Shown: piece by piece, positions 1-8,163 of the stretch
Layout of the letters: every line of letters starts with the position of its first letter
Numbering within the stretch: the stretch's first letter is position 1
Source of the DNA: an uncultured Faecalibacterium sp.
GTDB taxonomy: Bacteria; Bacillota; Clostridia; Oscillospirales; Ruminococcaceae
DNA: 64,000 bases
NCBI GenBank assembly: GCA_934503275.1
Contig: CAKSVD010000007.1
Coordinates: 27,175-91,174, forward strand
Direction of reading: 5' to 3'
Notes under the pieces: model-generated
The model's input: only the letters and a program-made list of their open reading frames with translations
The model's database searches: none
Told to the model about the DNA's origin: nothing
Translations under genes and position numbers: made by a program

Positions 1-691
1 CATCGGTCACGCAGTCGATGCAGGCCAGCTTTTCCTTGCCCACAACGGCAGCCAGCTTAGCCATATAATCGGCAAAGCCGGGCTTGTTGATGTTGATGGC
101 CTTATCCGGGCGGAAGGAGGGCGCCACAGTGAACTTGATGGTGGGATCTTCCTTGATCTTCTTGTGCCAGTACAGGTCATCGATGGGGTCATCGGTGGTG
201 CCGATAAAGGCCACGTTGCTCTGCTCGATCAGGCCGCGGACGGTCAGCTTGGGATCGTGCTGCAGCTTGTCGTTGCACAGGTTCCACACTTCCTCAGCGG
301 TGTCGCCGTTCAGCACGCCGTCGTAGCCAAAGAAAACGTGCAGTTCCAGATTGGTCCAGTGGTACATCGGGTTGCCGATGGCCATGGGCAGAGCCTCGGC
401 AAACTTCTGGAAGCGCTCGCGGTCGGGCTTATCACCGGTGATGTACTCCTCGGGCACGCCGTTGGAACGCATCACGCGCCACTTATAGTGATCGCCGAAG
501 TAGCTGCCGTCCGGGTTGCGGCCGCCCAGCCACACCTGAGTGATGTTCTCGAAGCGGCGATTCTCGTAGATCTCGCGGGGAGGGATGTGGCAGTGATAGT
601 CGCAGATGGGCATAGCAGCTGCATAGTCGTGATACAGATGCTGTGCGGTAGCGGACTGGAGCATGAAGTCCTTATCCATAAATGCTTTCAT
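1..691 (-). CDS. uxaC: Glucuronate isomerase, N-terminal part (cut by window edge)
   Basis: Isomerises glucuronate or galacturonate to fructuronate or tagaturonate, the first cytoplasmic step of hexuronate breakdown. Reverse-strand translation begins MKAFMDKDFMLQ and has the metal-binding HCH motif at residues 33-35 within CDYHCHIPP, as in the UxaC family of the amidohydrolase superfamily. The frame stays open to the window edge, so about 230 residues are visible and the C-terminus is missing. The start is fixed by AAAAGGAG at 702-709, about ten bases upstream. It diverges from uxaB-uxaA, and the shared upstream region holds two TGTATACA palindromes. Family assignment is confident; the preferred substrate is not determined. 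Confidence 0.93.
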   Translation of the reverse strand, partial: MKAFMDKDFMLQSATAQHLYHDYAAAMPICDYHCHIPPREIYENRRFENITQVWLGGRNPDGSYFGDHYKWRVMRSNGVPEEYITGDKPDRERFQKFAEALPMAIGNPMYHWTNLELHVFFGYDGVLNGDTAEEVWNLCNDKLQHDPKLTVRGLIEQSNVAFIGTTDDPIDDLYWHKKIKEDPTIKFTVAPSFRPDKAININKPGFADYMAKLAAVVGKEKLACIDCVTD

Positions 692-789
692 GGGATTTTA
701 ACTCCTTTTCTCTGATGAGTTTGTTAAAATTTAGACAAAAACGGGCATGAAATTGCACCTGCTTTAAACAGGCAGGCTGCCTTATCCTT

Positions 790-818
790 AGTATAGCGGA
801 AAATGCCGATGTATACAA
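790..818 (-). promoter_or_regulatory. uxaC promoter with operator over the -35 box
   Basis: Reading leftward: -35 TTGTAT (813-818), 17-base spacer, -10 TATACT (790-795). The palindrome TGTATACA (810-817) covers the -35, so a bound repressor would block polymerase. The same palindrome sits in the divergent uxaB promoter. Inferred from sequence only. Confidence 0.65.
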
Positions 819-913
819 CTGAAAAACTGCCAAAATTTCACCCTCGGAATTGTACAAACCGCTGGAAATGCGCTAAATAGCCATTTTTGGACTAAAAACA
901 TTGCACAAAACAC

Positions 914-943
914 TTGACTTCTTTGTATACAACAGCATAAAAT
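914..943 (+). promoter_or_regulatory. uxaB-uxaA promoter with operator in the spacer
   Basis: -35 TTGACT (914-919), 18-base spacer, -10 TAAAAT (938-943). The perfect palindrome TTGTATACAA (923-932) lies inside the spacer, the classic position for a repressor. A GntR- or LacI-type hexuronate regulator is plausible but none is encoded in the window. A further short palindrome, TTGTACAA, is at 850-857. Confidence 0.7.
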
Positions 944-1007
944 AGGAGCAGAAGATGGCAGGGAAAACGAGAGCCTGCCATGCAAAGCAAGTTTATAAAG
1001 GAGATCA

Positions 1008-2528
1008 ATGAAGATGGAAACTTTGAACTACAAGGTTCTGGAAGGCACTGGCTACAACGGCTACATCCTGAAGGATGCTCCCGTTAAGGTGATGCAGTTC
1101 GGCGAGGGCAACTTCCTGCGTGCTTTCGTGGACTATTTCTATGATATCGCAAACGAGAAGGCCGGCTACAACGGCAAGGTCAAGCTGGTGCAGCCCATCG
1201 GCAACTTCCCCCAGATGGCAGACTGGATCAACGAGCAGGAGGGCCTGTACACCCTGTACCTGCGCGGCAGCGAGAAGGGCCAGAAGGTGGACGCAAAGCG
1301 GGTGATCTCCTGCGTGTCCGACTGCGTGTGCCCCTACATCGACGGCAAGTGGGATGAGGTTCTGGCTCTGGCTCGCTCTGAGAATCTGGAAACTGTTGTA
1401 TCCAACACCACCGAGGCCGGCATTGCCTACACCAAGGGCGACAGCCAGTTCGATCAGGTTCCTCCCAACAGCTTCCCCGCAAAGCTGACTCGCGTGCTGT
1501 TCGAGCGCTACAAGGCCTTCAACGGCGCTGCCGATAAGGGTCTGGTCATCCTGAGCTGCGAACTGATCGACAACAACGGCAAGGAACTGCAGAAGTGCTG
1601 CAACAACTATGCTAAGGATTGGGATCTGGAGCCCGCTTTCATCGACTGGATGAACACTGCCAACACCTTCTGCTCCACTCTGGTGGACCGCATCGTTCCG
1701 GGTCGCATCCGTGACCCGCAGGAACTGGCTGCTTTGGAAGAGGCCAACGGCTACCACGATACCGCTCTGGACGTGGGCGAAGTGTTCGGCGTCTGGGTCA
1801 TCGAGGGCCCTGCAGGTCTGGAGGACAAGCTGCCGTTCAAGAAGGCCGGTGTCAACGTCATGGTCGTGCCCGACGTTACCCCCTACAAGAAGCGCAAGGT
1901 CCGCATCCTGAACGGCGCACACACCGGCTTTGTGCTGGGCGCTTATCTGGCAGGCTTTGATATCGTCCGCGACTGTATGCACAACGATACCGTGCGCGGC
2001 TTTATGAACAAGATGCTGCACGAGGAGATCATCCCCACCCTGCCGCTGGACAAGAAGGATCTGGAGGACTTTGCCTCTGCTGTTGAGGACCGCTTCAACA
2101 ACCCCTTCGTCAACCACGAGCTGATGAGCATCTCCCTGAACTCCACCTCCAAGTGGAAGGCCCGCAATATGCCCTCCTTCCTCGCTTACATCGAGGAGCA
2201 GAAGCAGCTGCCCAAGTGCCTGACCATGTCTCTGGCAGCTTACATCGCCTTCTACTCCAACGACATTCAGGAGCGCACCGCTGACGGCCTGATCTGCAAG
2301 CGCCCCGCAGGCAATACCTACAAGATCCAGGATGACGCATGGGCTTTGGACTTCTACTACGCACACAAGGATGACACCGCTGCTCAGCTGGTGCACGCTG
2401 TGCTGACCAATACCCAGATGTGGGATCAGGATCTGACGCAGATCTCCGGTCTGGAGGCCGCTGTGCTGGCAGATCTGGAAATGATCCGCACCCAGGGTGC
2501 CGAGGCTGCTTACAAGAGCTGCCTGTAA
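1008..2528 (+). CDS. uxaB: Tagaturonate reductase (altronate oxidoreductase)
   Basis: NADH-dependent reduction of tagaturonate to altronate, the second step of galacturonate breakdown. 506 residues, normal for the polyol/uronate long-chain dehydrogenase family. FGEGNFLRAF at residues 31-40 is the N-terminal nucleotide-binding signature, and the C-terminal domain contains GAHTGFVLG and NPFVNHELMSISLNSTSKWK. AAAGGAG at 997-1003 sets the start. It lies between divergent uxaC and downstream uxaA, which completes the uxa route. A fructuronate reductase (UxuB) role is less likely because the next gene is UxaA rather than UxuA. Confidence 0.92.
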   Translation: MKMETLNYKVLEGTGYNGYILKDAPVKVMQFGEGNFLRAFVDYFYDIANEKAGYNGKVKLVQPIGNFPQMADWINEQEGLYTLYLRGSEKGQKVDAKRVISCVSDCVCPYIDGKWDEVLALARSENLETVVSNTTEAGIAYTKGDSQFDQVPPNSFPAKLTRVLFERYKAFNGAADKGLVILSCELIDNNGKELQKCCNNYAKDWDLEPAFIDWMNTANTFCSTLVDRIVPGRIRDPQELAALEEANGYHDTALDVGEVFGVWVIEGPAGLEDKLPFKKAGVNVMVVPDVTPYKKRKVRILNGAHTGFVLGAYLAGFDIVRDCMHNDTVRGFMNKMLHEEIIPTLPLDKKDLEDFASAVEDRFNNPFVNHELMSISLNSTSKWKARNMPSFLAYIEEQKQLPKCLTMSLAAYIAFYSNDIQERTADGLICKRPAGNTYKIQDDAWALDFYYAHKDDTAAQLVHAVLTNTQMWDQDLTQISGLEAAVLADLEMIRTQGAEAAYKSCL

Positions 2529-2555
2529 GCTGAAAAATCAACCTACCCGCACAAC

Positions 2556-2590
2556 AAAGGGCTGCTGCTTTGGGCAGCAGCCCTTTTGTG
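2556..2590 (+). terminator. Hairpin between uxaB and uxaA
   Basis: Thirteen-base perfect stem (2556-2568 with 2574-2586), loop TTTGG, then TTTTG. It is an intrinsic terminator or partial attenuator that would lower uxaA relative to uxaB. The stem carries the GGGCTGCTGC word seen in several other terminators here. Confidence 0.75.
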
Positions 2591-2612
2591 CGATACGATA
2601 AGGAGAACAACT

Positions 2613-4103
2613 ATGCCGCAGGCAATTCATATCAGCCCCATCGACAATGTGGTCGTTGCCCTGCACCCCATTGCCAAGGGCACGCTGGTGGAGGTGGACG
2701 GCCTTGCCGTCACCGCACTGGAGGATATCCCGCAGGGTCACAAGATGGCAGTCAAGCCCATCCAGAACGGCGAAAACGTCATCAAGTACGGCTTCCCCAT
2801 CGGTCACGCCACCGCAGACGCCGCCCCCGGCACCTGGATGCACACCCACAACGTGCACACCAACCTGTCCGGCGAGGTGGAGTACAGCTATAACCCCGCC
2901 CCGGATCTGGCTCCGCTGCCTAAGGCAGAGCCGGAGACCTTTATGGGCTTCCGCCGCAAGGACGGCCGCGCCGCCATCCGCAACGAGATCTGGATCATCC
3001 CCACCGTGGGCTGCGTGAATGATATCGCCAAAAAGATGGTGGCCGACAATCAGGATCTGGTCACCGGCTCCATCGAGGGTCTGTACACCTTTACCCATCC
3101 CTTCGGCTGCAGCCAGACCGGCCACGACCACGCACAGACCCGCAAGCTGCTGGCTGCGCTGGTGCGCCACCCCAATGCCGCCGCCGTTCTGGTGCTGCAT
3201 CTGGGCTGCGAGAACCTGCAGCACGATCAGTTCGTGGAGGAACTGGGCGAGTACGACCACGACCGCGTCAAGTTCCTGACCTGTCAGGACGTGGAGGACG
3301 AGTTTGCCGCCGCCCGCGATATCCTGAAGGAATTGGCTGCCTATGCCGGGCAGTTCAAGCGCCAGCCCATCCCCGTGTCTGAGTTGGTGGTGGGCATGAA
3401 GTGCGGCGGTTCGGACGGCCTGTCCGGCATCACCGCCAACCCCACCATCGGCCGCTTCTCCGACATGATGGGCCAGCGCGGCGGCTCTACCGTGCTGACC
3501 GAGGTGCCCGAGATGTTCGGTGCAGAGGGCTTCCTGATGGACCGCTGCATCAACAAGGAGGTATTCGTCAAGGCCGAGCACATGATCAACGGCTTTAAGG
3601 AGTACTTTATCAGCCACAACGAGGTGGTGTACGATAACCCCTCTCCGGGCAACAAGGCCGGCGGCATCACCACGCTGGAGGATAAGAGCTGCGGCTGCGT
3701 GCAGAAGGGCGGCACCGCCCCCATCATGGACGTCATCGGCTACGGCGACCCCGTGGTGACCAAGGGCCTGAATATGCTCTACGGCCCCGGCAACGATCTG
3801 GTCTCTGCCACCGCCATGACGGCAGCAGGCGCACACCTGATCCTGTTCTCCACCGGCCGCGGCACCCCGTTCTCCGCTCCGGCTCCCACCCTGAAGATCT
3901 CCACCAACACCCCGCTGGCAGAGAAGAAGGGCGGCTGGATCGATTTCAACACCGGTGTCATCGCAGACGGTGAAAAGACCATCGACGAGGCTGCAAAGGA
4001 TCTGCTGGATCTGGTCATCCGTGTGGCCAGCGGCGAGCAGACCAAGGCGGAAAAGCACGGCTTCCGCGAGATCTCCATCTTCAAGGACGGCGTGGTTCTG
4101 TAA
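2613..4103 (+). CDS. uxaA: Altronate dehydratase
   Basis: Dehydrates altronate to 2-keto-3-deoxygluconate, an iron-dependent step. 496 residues from MPQAIHISP. The N-terminal SAF domain (about 1-100) includes the metal-site sequence HTHNVHTN (77-84); the larger C-terminal domain carries GCSQTGHDH (165-173) and several conserved cysteines. ATAAGGAG just upstream places the start at 2613; an in-frame codon 27 bases earlier lies before this site and overlaps the preceding terminator. Product 2-keto-3-deoxygluconate would next need KdgK and KDPG aldolase, which are not in the window. Confidence 0.94.
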   Translation: MPQAIHISPIDNVVVALHPIAKGTLVEVDGLAVTALEDIPQGHKMAVKPIQNGENVIKYGFPIGHATADAAPGTWMHTHNVHTNLSGEVEYSYNPAPDLAPLPKAEPETFMGFRRKDGRAAIRNEIWIIPTVGCVNDIAKKMVADNQDLVTGSIEGLYTFTHPFGCSQTGHDHAQTRKLLAALVRHPNAAAVLVLHLGCENLQHDQFVEELGEYDHDRVKFLTCQDVEDEFAAARDILKELAAYAGQFKRQPIPVSELVVGMKCGGSDGLSGITANPTIGRFSDMMGQRGGSTVLTEVPEMFGAEGFLMDRCINKEVFVKAEHMINGFKEYFISHNEVVYDNPSPGNKAGGITTLEDKSCGCVQKGGTAPIMDVIGYGDPVVTKGLNMLYGPGNDLVSATAMTAAGAHLILFSTGRGTPFSAPAPTLKISTNTPLAEKKGGWIDFNTGVIADGEKTIDEAAKDLLDLVIRVASGEQTKAEKHGFREISIFKDGVVL

Positions 4104-4106
4104 CTG

Positions 4107-4148
4107 AAAAGGGCTGCTGTACGGCAAAAGCGGTACGGCGGCCTTTTT
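4107..4148 (+). terminator. Intrinsic terminator after uxaA
   Basis: Imperfect stem, AAAAGGGCTGCTGTAC (4107-4122) against GTACGGCGGCCTTTT (4133-4147), followed by T residues. It ends the uxaB-uxaA unit. Confidence 0.8.
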
Positions 4149-4176
4149 GCGCATAAAAAGAAGGGAAGTGTATGGA

Positions 4177-4335
4177 ATGTTGGGCACAAATGGAGTGCTG
4201 CTGTTGACACTGCTGCTTTATGCGGCTATCATTTATGGTGCAGTACGATTGATCAAATATCTGATCCGCTACGGCATTGATTACTACTTCCAGAAGTTGG
4301 AGCAGCAGCCGGAGCAGACCGAGCACAAGGAATGA
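4177..4335 (+). CDS. Small single-span membrane protein
   Basis: 52 residues starting MLGTNGVLLL. A strongly hydrophobic stretch (about 5-25) is followed by a basic/aromatic amphipathic segment and a polar, Glu/Gln-rich tail. AGGGAAG at 4161-4167 stands nine bases before the ATG at 4177; a TTG codon 30 bases upstream lies in the preceding terminator and is not favoured. It precedes the epimerase-like gene by 43 bases and may be cotranscribed. No function is recognised. Confidence 0.6.
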   Translation: MLGTNGVLLLTLLLYAAIIYGAVRLIKYLIRYGIDYYFQKLEQQPEQTEHKE

Positions 4336-4378
4336 ACCACCGGGGCGACCCGGCGGCAATAATAGGAGGCTTTTACTT

Positions 4379-5260
4379 ATGAATCAGATCACCACCCGGT
4401 ACATCACCGAGAACGGCGCCTGCTACGAGCAGTACGTCATCACCGACCCCGAGGCAAAGACCGCCCTGACCATCACCCCCGAGCGCGGCGGTATGATCAC
4501 CAGCTTTACGCTGGACGGCGAGGAGTTTGTCTGGACCCGCCGCCCCAATTTCTCGGAGTGCAACCGTCCCCGCTTTGGCGTGCCGGTGCTGTTCCCCAGC
4601 TGCGGCAACCCGGATAACGGTGTGCACATCTTTGACGGCAAGGCCTACCCCATGGAGACCCACGGCTTTGCCGACCTGTGCGCATGGGAAGTGGAAAGCG
4701 TTGGCCCGGACGGCGTGACGCTGGCACTGGAGTCCACCCCGCTGACCAAGTTCCTCTACCCGTTCGATTTCACCCTGCTGCTCAACTATAATCTGGAGGG
4801 TAACAAGGCACTGGTCAGCCTGACCGTCATCAACGAGGGCAACACCGATATGCCCTTCAGCTTTGGCTACCATCCCTACTTTACCGCCTCCAAGCTGGAG
4901 AACGTGGAGTTCGACATCAAGTGCGCCACCTGCTCCGATAACGCCAAGGGCGAGCAGCCCGCCGCCCCGGAAAAGATCACCCTCACCCGCAAGGAGGGCG
5001 CAGACAACTCTGTCCGTCTGCTGACCGGTGTGCAGTTCCCCATGACCCTGACCGACAAGGGCAACGGCCACAAGGTGACCGTGGACGCGGACGAGACCTT
5101 TGAAAACGGTGTGCTGTGGCAGCAGGATGCCGAAAGCTTTGTCTGCATGGAGCCTTGGAACGGCTGGGCCAACAGCGTGAACGAGGACGGCAAGCACGAG
5201 GTTCTGGAGCCGGACGAGGCCATGACCAGCGAGTGGAGCATCACTATCGAGAAGGCCTGA
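4379..5260 (+). CDS. Aldose 1-epimerase family protein
   Basis: Galactose-mutarotase superfamily protein of 293 residues, MNQITTRYITENG onward, which would interconvert anomers of a hexose or hexose 6-phosphate. Characteristic pieces are PRFGVPVLFPSCGN, the METHGFA histidine, FGYHPYF, and the C-terminal acidic EPWNGW region. GGAGG twelve bases upstream sets the start; the reading frame extends further upstream but without a ribosome-binding site. Location next to the uxa genes suggests sugar-acid metabolism, though the substrate cannot be read from the sequence. Confidence 0.85.
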   Translation: MNQITTRYITENGACYEQYVITDPEAKTALTITPERGGMITSFTLDGEEFVWTRRPNFSECNRPRFGVPVLFPSCGNPDNGVHIFDGKAYPMETHGFADLCAWEVESVGPDGVTLALESTPLTKFLYPFDFTLLLNYNLEGNKALVSLTVINEGNTDMPFSFGYHPYFTASKLENVEFDIKCATCSDNAKGEQPAAPEKITLTRKEGADNSVRLLTGVQFPMTLTDKGNGHKVTVDADETFENGVLWQQDAESFVCMEPWNGWANSVNEDGKHEVLEPDEAMTSEWSITIEKA

Positions 5261-5286
5261 AAAAATTTTCTGAATAACATTTTTTA

Positions 5287-5325
5287 GTAAAATCGGGCAG
5301 CCTGCGGGCTGCCCGATTTTACTTA
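5287..5325 (+). terminator. Strong intrinsic terminator after the epimerase gene
   Basis: Perfect 16-base stem (5287-5302 with 5307-5322) capped by TGCG. The stem is flanked by A and T runs, so it may work in both directions. Confidence 0.88.
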
Positions 5326-5333
5326 CTCCTTTT

Positions 5334-5540
5334 CGTGAAAAAAGGGGTTCTGAAAAGCCCACGTTTGCGAAGCAATAAAAGCCCCAGTGGGGCTTTTAAG
5401 CGGCAGAGCGGTCTGCGTAAGCAGATGGAGGGGCTTTGCCCCGACAAGCTCCGCAGGCTTTTCAGAACCCCGAAATTTAAATATCTTTTCCTCTGAAAAT
5501 GCCCAGAGCACAAGCGGAGGGCATTTCAAATCGTCCTGTC
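5334..5540 (-). repeat. 3'-UTR hairpin element, copy A
   Basis: Read on the minus strand it begins GGACGATTTGAAATGCCC about 19 bases after the stop of the NifX-like gene. It forms the AAATGCCC/GGGCATTT hairpin and then a terminator with arm GGGGTTCTGAAAAGCC. In this copy the terminator loop holds an extra insert of about 90 bases containing its own hairpins. It is one of nine related copies in the window. Confidence 0.75.
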
Positions 5541-5558
5541 CGGAAAGGAAAGCGGTTT

Positions 5559-5969
5559 TTAGTGGCAATTGCCGGTGCAGCCGCCCTTGTCGGCGTGGCA
5601 GGCGTGAGAGCCGCAGCTGTGGCTCTCCTCGTGGTCGTGGTGGGTGCAGCGGGCGTTGGGGTCAAAGACCAGCGTGCCGGCAAGATAAGCCGCCGCAGCG
5701 CTGTCGGCATCGCCGGCGATGCCGCCGCACAGCCGGATGCCGGCCTGTGCCAGTGCCATCTGTGCCCCGCCGCCAATGCCGCCGCACAGCAGCACATTTA
5801 CGCCGTTGCGCACCAGAAAGCCCACCAGTGCACCGTGGCCCTGCCCGTCGGTGGAGACGACTTCGGCGCTGGTAATGCGGCCCTCCTCGGCGGTGTACAG
5901 CTTGAACTGCGCAGAGTGGCCGAAGTGCTGGAACACCTGACCGTTTTCATAAGGAATTGCGATCTTCAT
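5559..5969 (-). CDS. NifX/NifB-C-terminal-like protein with metal-binding tail
   Basis: 136 residues. The N-terminal ~105 residues match the dinitrogenase iron-molybdenum cofactor-binding fold (MKIAIPYENGQVFQHFGHS; LLCGGIGGGAQ). The last ~29 residues are packed with His and Cys (CTHHDHEESHSCGSHAC). In non-nitrogen-fixing anaerobes this family is usually linked to iron-sulfur or metal handling. AAGGAG lies upstream of the start. No nif genes are nearby, so a nitrogenase role is unlikely and the metal bound is unknown. Confidence 0.82.
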   Translation of the reverse strand: MKIAIPYENGQVFQHFGHSAQFKLYTAEEGRITSAEVVSTDGQGHGALVGFLVRNGVNVLLCGGIGGGAQMALAQAGIRLCGGIAGDADSAAAAYLAGTLVFDPNARCTHHDHEESHSCGSHACHADKGGCTGNCH

Positions 5970-6121
5970 ACTAAAAACTCCTTCCTGTGTACGAGATTTT
6001 CTCTCCCTATTCTAACAGATTGCGCTGAAATAGGGAAGAGTGACCGCGCTTTTTGCGCCTTTTGGGGCGGAAAACATAGCCGGTATGTAAAAATGATATC
6101 AGAAACTGCCGTAAAATGTAT

Positions 6122-6127
6122 TATAAT
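6122..6127 (+). promoter_or_regulatory. -10 element upstream of the DUF1275 gene
   Basis: A consensus TATAAT 24 bases before the start codon; no convincing -35 box at 17 bases. Confidence 0.45.
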
Positions 6128-6151
6128 AGAGCCCGAAAAGAGGGTACAAGT

Positions 6152-6943
6152 ATGAAAACAAAGCATCACGGGCAAATGTCCGAGTCCTTTCTTACGGCGG
6201 TGTTCCTTTCGCTGTCCGGCGGCTTACAGGATGCCTACACCTATCTGTTCCGGGGCAAGGTGTTTGCCAATGCCCAGACCGGCAATATCGTGCTGCTGAG
6301 CGCCAATATCATGGATGGCCGGTGGGATAAGGTACTGCACTATCTGGTGCCGTTGTGCGCCTTTGCGCTGGGGGTGCTGGCTGCGGAAAAAATGCGGGAG
6401 CACTTTCAGGCGATGCAGCGGTTGCACTGGCGGCAGCTGGTGGTGCTGGGCGAGGTGCTGCTGCTGTTTGCGGTGGGCTTTCTGCCGCAATCGCAGAACT
6501 TGCTGGCCAACGCCATTGTTTCTTTTTCCTGCGCCATGCAGGTGCAGGCATTCCGCAAGGTGAACGGCTACGCCTTTGCCAGTACCATGTGCATCGGCGA
6601 CCTGCGCAGCGGCGTGGAGGCCTTTTGCATCTGGCGCAAGTCCCATGAGCCCCACGCAAAGGATAGGATGGTGCGCTACTTCGGCATCATATTCCTGTTC
6701 GCGCTGGGGGCAGGGCTGGGCAGCAAGAGTGCGGCGCAGCTGGGCGGCAGAGCCATCTGGATCTCCTGCTGCTTTTTGCTGGTCAGCTTTGCGCTGATGT
6801 TCATCCGGGAGGAACTGGAAGAGAACCCGGTCATCGAAAAAGACCTGACCGCCATCCGGCAGGAGACCCGGGAGATCGACCGCACCCTGAAGCAGGAACT
6901 GCAGGAGGAGCAGCGGGAACTGAAACAGAGCGCCCGGAAATAA
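6152..6943 (+). CDS. YoaK/DUF1275 family membrane protein
   Basis: 263 residues beginning MKTKHHGQMSES. Family features: an N-terminal GGLQDAYTYL segment followed by FANAQTGNIVLL, then several membrane spans and VNGYAFASTMCIGDLRSG. The C-terminal ~45 residues are charged and heptad-like, suggesting a cytoplasmic coiled coil. The family is widespread and of uncertain function, possibly transport. The ATG at 6152 follows an AGAGGG site; 36 upstream bases in frame are not needed. It is convergent with the LysR gene across a shared terminator. Confidence 0.85.
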   Translation: MKTKHHGQMSESFLTAVFLSLSGGLQDAYTYLFRGKVFANAQTGNIVLLSANIMDGRWDKVLHYLVPLCAFALGVLAAEKMREHFQAMQRLHWRQLVVLGEVLLLFAVGFLPQSQNLLANAIVSFSCAMQVQAFRKVNGYAFASTMCIGDLRSGVEAFCIWRKSHEPHAKDRMVRYFGIIFLFALGAGLGSKSAAQLGGRAIWISCCFLLVSFALMFIREELEENPVIEKDLTAIRQETREIDRTLKQELQEEQRELKQSARK

Positions 6944-6950
6944 GAAAAAA

Positions 6951-6990
6951 GGGGCTGCTGCACATCATTGGTGCAGCAGCCCCCTTTCTG
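6951..6990. terminator. Bidirectional terminator between convergent genes
   Basis: Thirteen-base perfect stem GGGGCTGCTGCAC (6951-6963) with 6971-6983. An A run precedes it and CCTTT follows, so it serves both the DUF1275 gene and the convergent LysR gene. Confidence 0.85.
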
Positions 6991-6998
6991 TATTGGCT

Positions 6999-7910
6999 TT
7001 ATTTGCGTTCCGAGCCCCGAGCCCCGGCCTTGGTCAGCAGCTGCTGGAACTTCCGGGCGGCGGTGTTCAGCGGGCGGTGATGGTCGTACACAAGGCAGAT
7101 GGAGCGGGAGGGGATGATCTCCTGCAAATGCAGCTGCACCAGCTCTCCGCTGGCCAGCAGGGGTGCTGCCATGGGCTCCGGCATAAAGGCCAGGCCCAAC
7201 TCGCTTTTGACCAGCGTGAGCATCTGGTCGGTGGTGGCGGCCTCGGTGTCAGGTTTCAGCACCGCGTCATGTTCCAGAAAGAATTGCCGGTAAAAGCTGC
7301 GGGTCATGCTCTCCTCGTTCAGGCAAATCAGGGGATAACCGGCCAGTTCCTTCAGGTTCAGGGTCTGGCTGGCCAGTGCCGTAAAGGTCTTTCCGCCCAC
7401 AAGGACTTCGTAAAAGGGCATCAACTCTACCATTTTCAGCCCGTTTTCCACCTCTGCGGGGGTGGTCACGATGGCAAAATCCACCTCACCGTTGCGTACT
7501 GCCTGCACCGCCTGCGGGGTGGAGTGGTTGGAGATGCGCAGCCGGATGCCCGGGTACTCGGTATGGAAAGCGCGCAGCTTTTCCGACAGGTAGATGTTCA
7601 AAGCAGTCTCTGTGGTGCTGATGCTGATGGCACCGTGCTCCAGCGTGGCGGTGGCGCTCAGTTCTTCTTCTGCATCCTGTATCTGCACCGCCGCCGAGGC
7701 AATGCGGGAATACAGCAGCTCTCCCTCCGGTGTTAAGGTGACACCCCGGTTGGAGCGGATGAACAGCACGCAGTTCAGCTGACTTTCCAGCCGGTTCATG
7801 GCGTGGGTGATGTTGGGCTGATTATTGCCCAGCACCCGCGCCGCGCGGGTGAAGTTCTGATATTTTGCCACATAGTAGAAGATTTTGTAGTATTCCCAGT
7901 CCACATACAT
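6999..7910 (-). CDS. LysR-family transcriptional regulator
   Basis: 303 residues. N-terminal winged helix-turn-helix (about 5-62: YYKIFYYVAKYQNFTRAARVLG, shown in part) and a C-terminal periplasmic-binding-like effector domain with the usual VDFAIVT and ELGLAFMPE segments. It lies divergent from purA with 253 bases between. LysR regulators often control the divergent gene, but purine control by LysR is not typical and the target is unknown. No effector can be inferred. Confidence 0.9.
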   Translation of the reverse strand: MYVDWEYYKIFYYVAKYQNFTRAARVLGNNQPNITHAMNRLESQLNCVLFIRSNRGVTLTPEGELLYSRIASAAVQIQDAEEELSATATLEHGAISISTTETALNIYLSEKLRAFHTEYPGIRLRISNHSTPQAVQAVRNGEVDFAIVTTPAEVENGLKMVELMPFYEVLVGGKTFTALASQTLNLKELAGYPLICLNEESMTRSFYRQFFLEHDAVLKPDTEAATTDQMLTLVKSELGLAFMPEPMAAPLLASGELVQLHLQEIIPSRSICLVYDHHRPLNTAARKFQQLLTKAGARGSERK

Positions 7911-8094
7911 GGGTGCAGCCTCTCTTTCCTGTCGGGCTTCCGGCGCGGCCTGCGGCAGAAGCGGCTTAATGCTCTTCTTGTATCATAGCACGGTACGCCG
8001 GAATTGCAAGCGCTTTTTGTGGCGCGGCTGTGCCGGATGCGGGCAACGCCCTTTGTAATGTAAAAAACATATTGCTGCTATACACAGGATACTT

Positions 8095-8123
8095 TTTACA
8101 TATTCTCTGCACGCTCGTATAAT
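8095..8123 (+). promoter_or_regulatory. purA-pyrB promoter
   Basis: -35 TTTACA (8095-8100), 17-base spacer, -10 TATAAT (8118-8123), 40 bases before the purA start. No riboswitch or PurR-box-like sequence was recognised. Confidence 0.7.
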
Positions 8124-8163
8124 ATACACCGCAAACAGGAAACAAGAATGAAAAAGAAGGTAA

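Noticed and set aside
2538..4187. 549-residue open frame opposite uxaA
   Set aside because: Antisense shadow with no recognisable domain; uxaA on the other strand is certain.
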